Part shown: positions 62,213 through 64,000 of the stretch, piece by piece
How the letters are laid out: every line of letters begins with the position of its first letter
How positions within the stretch are numbered: the stretch's first letter is position 1
NCBI GenBank assembly: GCA_949289455.1
Contig: CASEOA010000097.1
Span: 1-64,000, forward strand
DNA: 64,000 nt
Source of the DNA: an uncultured Eubacteriales bacterium
GTDB taxonomy: Bacteria; Bacillota; Clostridia; Oscillospirales; Oscillospiraceae
Reading direction: 5' to 3'
Program-made: the position numbers and the translations under genes
Notes under the pieces: generated by a model
What the model was told of the DNA's origin: nothing
Seen by the model: the letters and a program-made list of their open reading frames with translations, nothing else
The model's database searches: none

Positions 62213-63451
62213 GTGAAGGTATTGCTGGTCAACAAATTTCATTATCGCAAGGGTGGCAGCGAGACCTATTACTTCACCCTGGCGGAAACCCTGGAGGCCA
62301 TGGGTCACCAGGCGGTGTTCTTCTCCATGGAGGATGAACGCAACCTGCCCTGCCCCCAGGCCCCCTACTTCGTGTCCCATGTGTCCACCGAGGGCGGGCT
62401 GAAAAACAAGCTGGCACTGGTGCGCCGGATGTACTACTCCAAAGAGGCCTATGTGAAACTGTCTGCCCTGCTGCTGAAAGAGCGGCCCGATCTGGTGGTC
62501 CTCAATCTGGTACATAAGCACCTCACGCTGTCGGTCATCGACGCTATCCGGCAGTACGATCCCCATCTGCCCATCTTCTGGACCATGCACGATCTCATTG
62601 CCGTCTGTCCCGCCTACTCCATGCTGGACGGAAAGGGCCGGGTGTGCCGCAGATGCCTGGACGGCAATTTCCGCCACTGTGTGGAGGAGAAATGCATCCG
62701 GGGCTCCACACTGATGAGCATATTGTCTGCCCGGGAGGCGGAATTCATTCGCAAAAAGGGCTGGTATCGCCAGGTGAACTTGTTTCTCTGCCCCTCTGAG
62801 TTCCATCGGGATCTGCTGGCCGGCGCCGGATTCACCAACGTCCCCATTGTGACCCTCCGTAATCCCCTTCCCCTGGACACCCCCTATGAATGCAACGACG
62901 GGGACGGCGGATATGCGCTTTACTTTGGCCGGCTGGTGGCACAAAAGGGAGTGGCCACCTTGATCCGGGCGGCCCAAAGGACGAACCTCCCCCTGGTGAT
63001 CTGCGGCACCGGCCCCGACGAGGAGACCTTCCGCCATCTGGCGGCCCAGGGCGGGCGCATTACCTTCAAGGGGTTCCAGACCGGCCAGGCCCTGCTGGAC
63101 AACATCCGCCGCAGCCGGTGCGTCGTGCTCTCCTCAGAGGGCTATGAAAACGGCCCCTACAGCGCCATGGAGGCCATGGCCCTGGGCAAGCCCCTGGTGG
63201 TGTCCGACCTGGGGGGACTGCCCGAGCTGGTGGAACCGGGAGAAAACGGCTATGTGTACCCGGCAGCGGAGGGGGCCGAAGCCCTGGCCGCCGCCCTGGA
63301 GCAGGTCTTTGCCCTGGCCCCGGCGGACTACTCCGCCATGTGCCGGGTCTCCCTGGCAAGGGCCCGGGCCATGTTCGACCCCCGGCGCTATGTGGAGCAG
63401 CTGATGGAATACTATGACGCCTGTGCCGGCAGGCGCAAGGCGGAGGTGTAA
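62213..63451 (+). CDS. Glycosyltransferase family 4
   Basis: A 412-residue GT-B enzyme starting MKVLLVNKFHYRKGGSETYY from GTG 62213, with GGGAGGAGG upstream (a further GTG at 62204 is closer to it). A four-cysteine stretch (CRRCLDGNFRHCVEEKC, about residue 140) is typical for a GT4 subgroup and may bind zinc. The donor domain contains YALYFGRLVAQKGVATLIRA, then GYENGPYSAMEAMALGKPLV with the conserved glutamates. It would extend the repeat unit. It ends 4 bases before the next start. Confidence 0.92.
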   Translation: MKVLLVNKFHYRKGGSETYYFTLAETLEAMGHQAVFFSMEDERNLPCPQAPYFVSHVSTEGGLKNKLALVRRMYYSKEAYVKLSALLLKERPDLVVLNLVHKHLTLSVIDAIRQYDPHLPIFWTMHDLIAVCPAYSMLDGKGRVCRRCLDGNFRHCVEEKCIRGSTLMSILSAREAEFIRKKGWYRQVNLFLCPSEFHRDLLAGAGFTNVPIVTLRNPLPLDTPYECNDGDGGYALYFGRLVAQKGVATLIRAAQRTNLPLVICGTGPDEETFRHLAAQGGRITFKGFQTGQALLDNIRRSRCVVLSSEGYENGPYSAMEAMALGKPLVVSDLGGLPELVEPGENGYVYPAAEGAEALAAALEQVFALAPADYSAMCRVSLARARAMFDPRRYVEQLMEYYDACAGRRKAEV

Positions 63452-63455
63452 GGCT

Positions 63456-64000
63456 ATGGCGGAAAAGAAGCTCAACGGCACGGTAATCGTCACCTACCGG
63501 TGCAATGCCCGCTGTTCCATGTGCAGCCGTTACAAGGCCCCCTCCAAGCCGGAGGAAGAGCTCACCCTGGACGCCATCCGCAAGCTGCCCCCCATGTACT
63601 TTACCAACATCACCGGCGGGGAGCCCTTCATCCGCACCGATCTGAAGGACATCGTCCGGGAGCTGTACAAAAAGAGCGACCGCATTGTGATCTCCACCAA
63701 CGGCTTTTTTACCGAGCGCATCCTGGACCTTTGCCGGGAATTCCCCCAGGTGGGCATCCGCATCTCCATCGAGGGGCTCCAGGAGACCAATGACCGCATC
63801 CGGGGCCTGCCCGACGGGTTTCAGCGGGGCTATACCACCCTGGAGAAGCTGGTAAAAATGGGCATGAAGGACGTGGGCTTTGGCATGACGGTGCAGGACT
63901 GCAACGCCCCAGACCTGGTGCCGCTCTACCGTCTCAGCGACCAGATGGGCATGGAGTTTGCCACCGCCTCCCTCCACAACAGCTTCTATTTTGTGGAAAA
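63456..64000 (+). CDS. Radical SAM protein, cut by window end
   Basis: The first 181 codons of a radical SAM enzyme. The cluster motif is VTYRCNARCSMCSRYKAP (CxxxCxxC), followed by the SAM-binding NITGGEPFIRTDL and ISIEGLQETNDRIRGL. The C terminus, which could hold a SPASM domain, lies outside. ATG 63456 follows the stop of the glycosyltransferase by 4 bases, with a weak AGGTGTAAGG ribosome site, so translation is probably coupled. In polysaccharide clusters such proteins modify sugars or lipid carriers; a role on the small peptide gene 10 kb upstream is only speculation. Confidence 0.85.
   Translation, partial: MAEKKLNGTVIVTYRCNARCSMCSRYKAPSKPEEELTLDAIRKLPPMYFTNITGGEPFIRTDLKDIVRELYKKSDRIVISTNGFFTERILDLCREFPQVGIRISIEGLQETNDRIRGLPDGFQRGYTTLEKLVKMGMKDVGFGMTVQDCNAPDLVPLYRLSDQMGMEFATASLHNSFYFVE

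Overview
The window looks like a chromosomal segment of a strictly anaerobic, fairly GC-rich gut-type Firmicute, most like the Oscillospiraceae (Flavonifractor / Intestinimonas / Pseudoflavonifractor group). The reasons are an oxygen-sensitive 2-hydroxyacyl-CoA dehydratase system, a glycyl radical enzyme with its activase, CoA-dependent fermentation genes, an SLH-type surface protein and strong AGGAGG ribosome sites. The taxonomic call is inference from gene content. No rRNA, tRNA or CRISPR array was seen.

138-11887: a fermentation locus. A dehydratase activator (minus strand) diverges from a plus-strand run of two dehydratase subunits, a class I CoA-transferase, a GntP-type permease, a thiolase, a FadN-type enoyl-CoA hydratase, a 3-hydroxyacyl-CoA dehydrogenase and an old-yellow-enzyme/Fe-S/FAD enoate reductase. 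Read together, the genes could import a 2-hydroxy acid, load it onto CoA, dehydrate it to a 2-enoyl-CoA, and either beta-oxidise it or reduce it. The divergent intergenic region carries two outward-facing sigma-54-type promoters around a 55-bp palindrome.

12192-22168: an IclR regulator diverges from an RpiB-like protein, an IolD-like ThDP enzyme and a zinc alcohol dehydrogenase. Molybdenum-hydroxylase genes follow. The molybdenum subunit breaks off and runs directly into an N-terminally deleted aldehyde dehydrogenase, and a polysaccharide-deacetylase fragment lies beyond, so this is a zone of gene decay.

22464-36167: an XRE regulator diverges from a glycyl radical enzyme locus. It holds the activase, the glycyl radical enzyme, a PaaG-like crotonase, an intact thiolase, a thiolase paralogue lacking catalytic residues, a 3-hydroxyacyl-CoA dehydrogenase, an enoyl-CoA hydratase, a sodium:solute symporter, a CaiB-type CoA-transferase and a PucR-type regulator. 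This is the strongest candidate for an undescribed catabolic pathway: radical chemistry on an unknown imported acid followed by beta-oxidation-like steps.

36158-41773: a tightly packed cassette of MBL hydrolase, DUF4125, TPR protein, DUF4037 nucleotidyltransferase-like protein, epimerase and DASS/SLC13 permease, function unknown.

41930-53161 (minus strand, apart from one prophage fragment): a 1505-residue secreted protein with about ten repeated beta modules, a tyrosine recombinase next to a prophage tail-gene fragment, an abundant-type SLH surface protein, and an ABC exporter preceded by a 52-residue peptide gene with its own strong promoter.

53430-64000: an exopolysaccharide operon behind a consensus promoter: sugar-phosphate transferase, nucleotidyltransferase-family protein, two glycosyltransferases, two Wzz-like proteins (one fused to a degenerate GGDEF domain), a metallophosphoesterase, a polymerase-like membrane protein and a radical SAM protein cut by the window edge.
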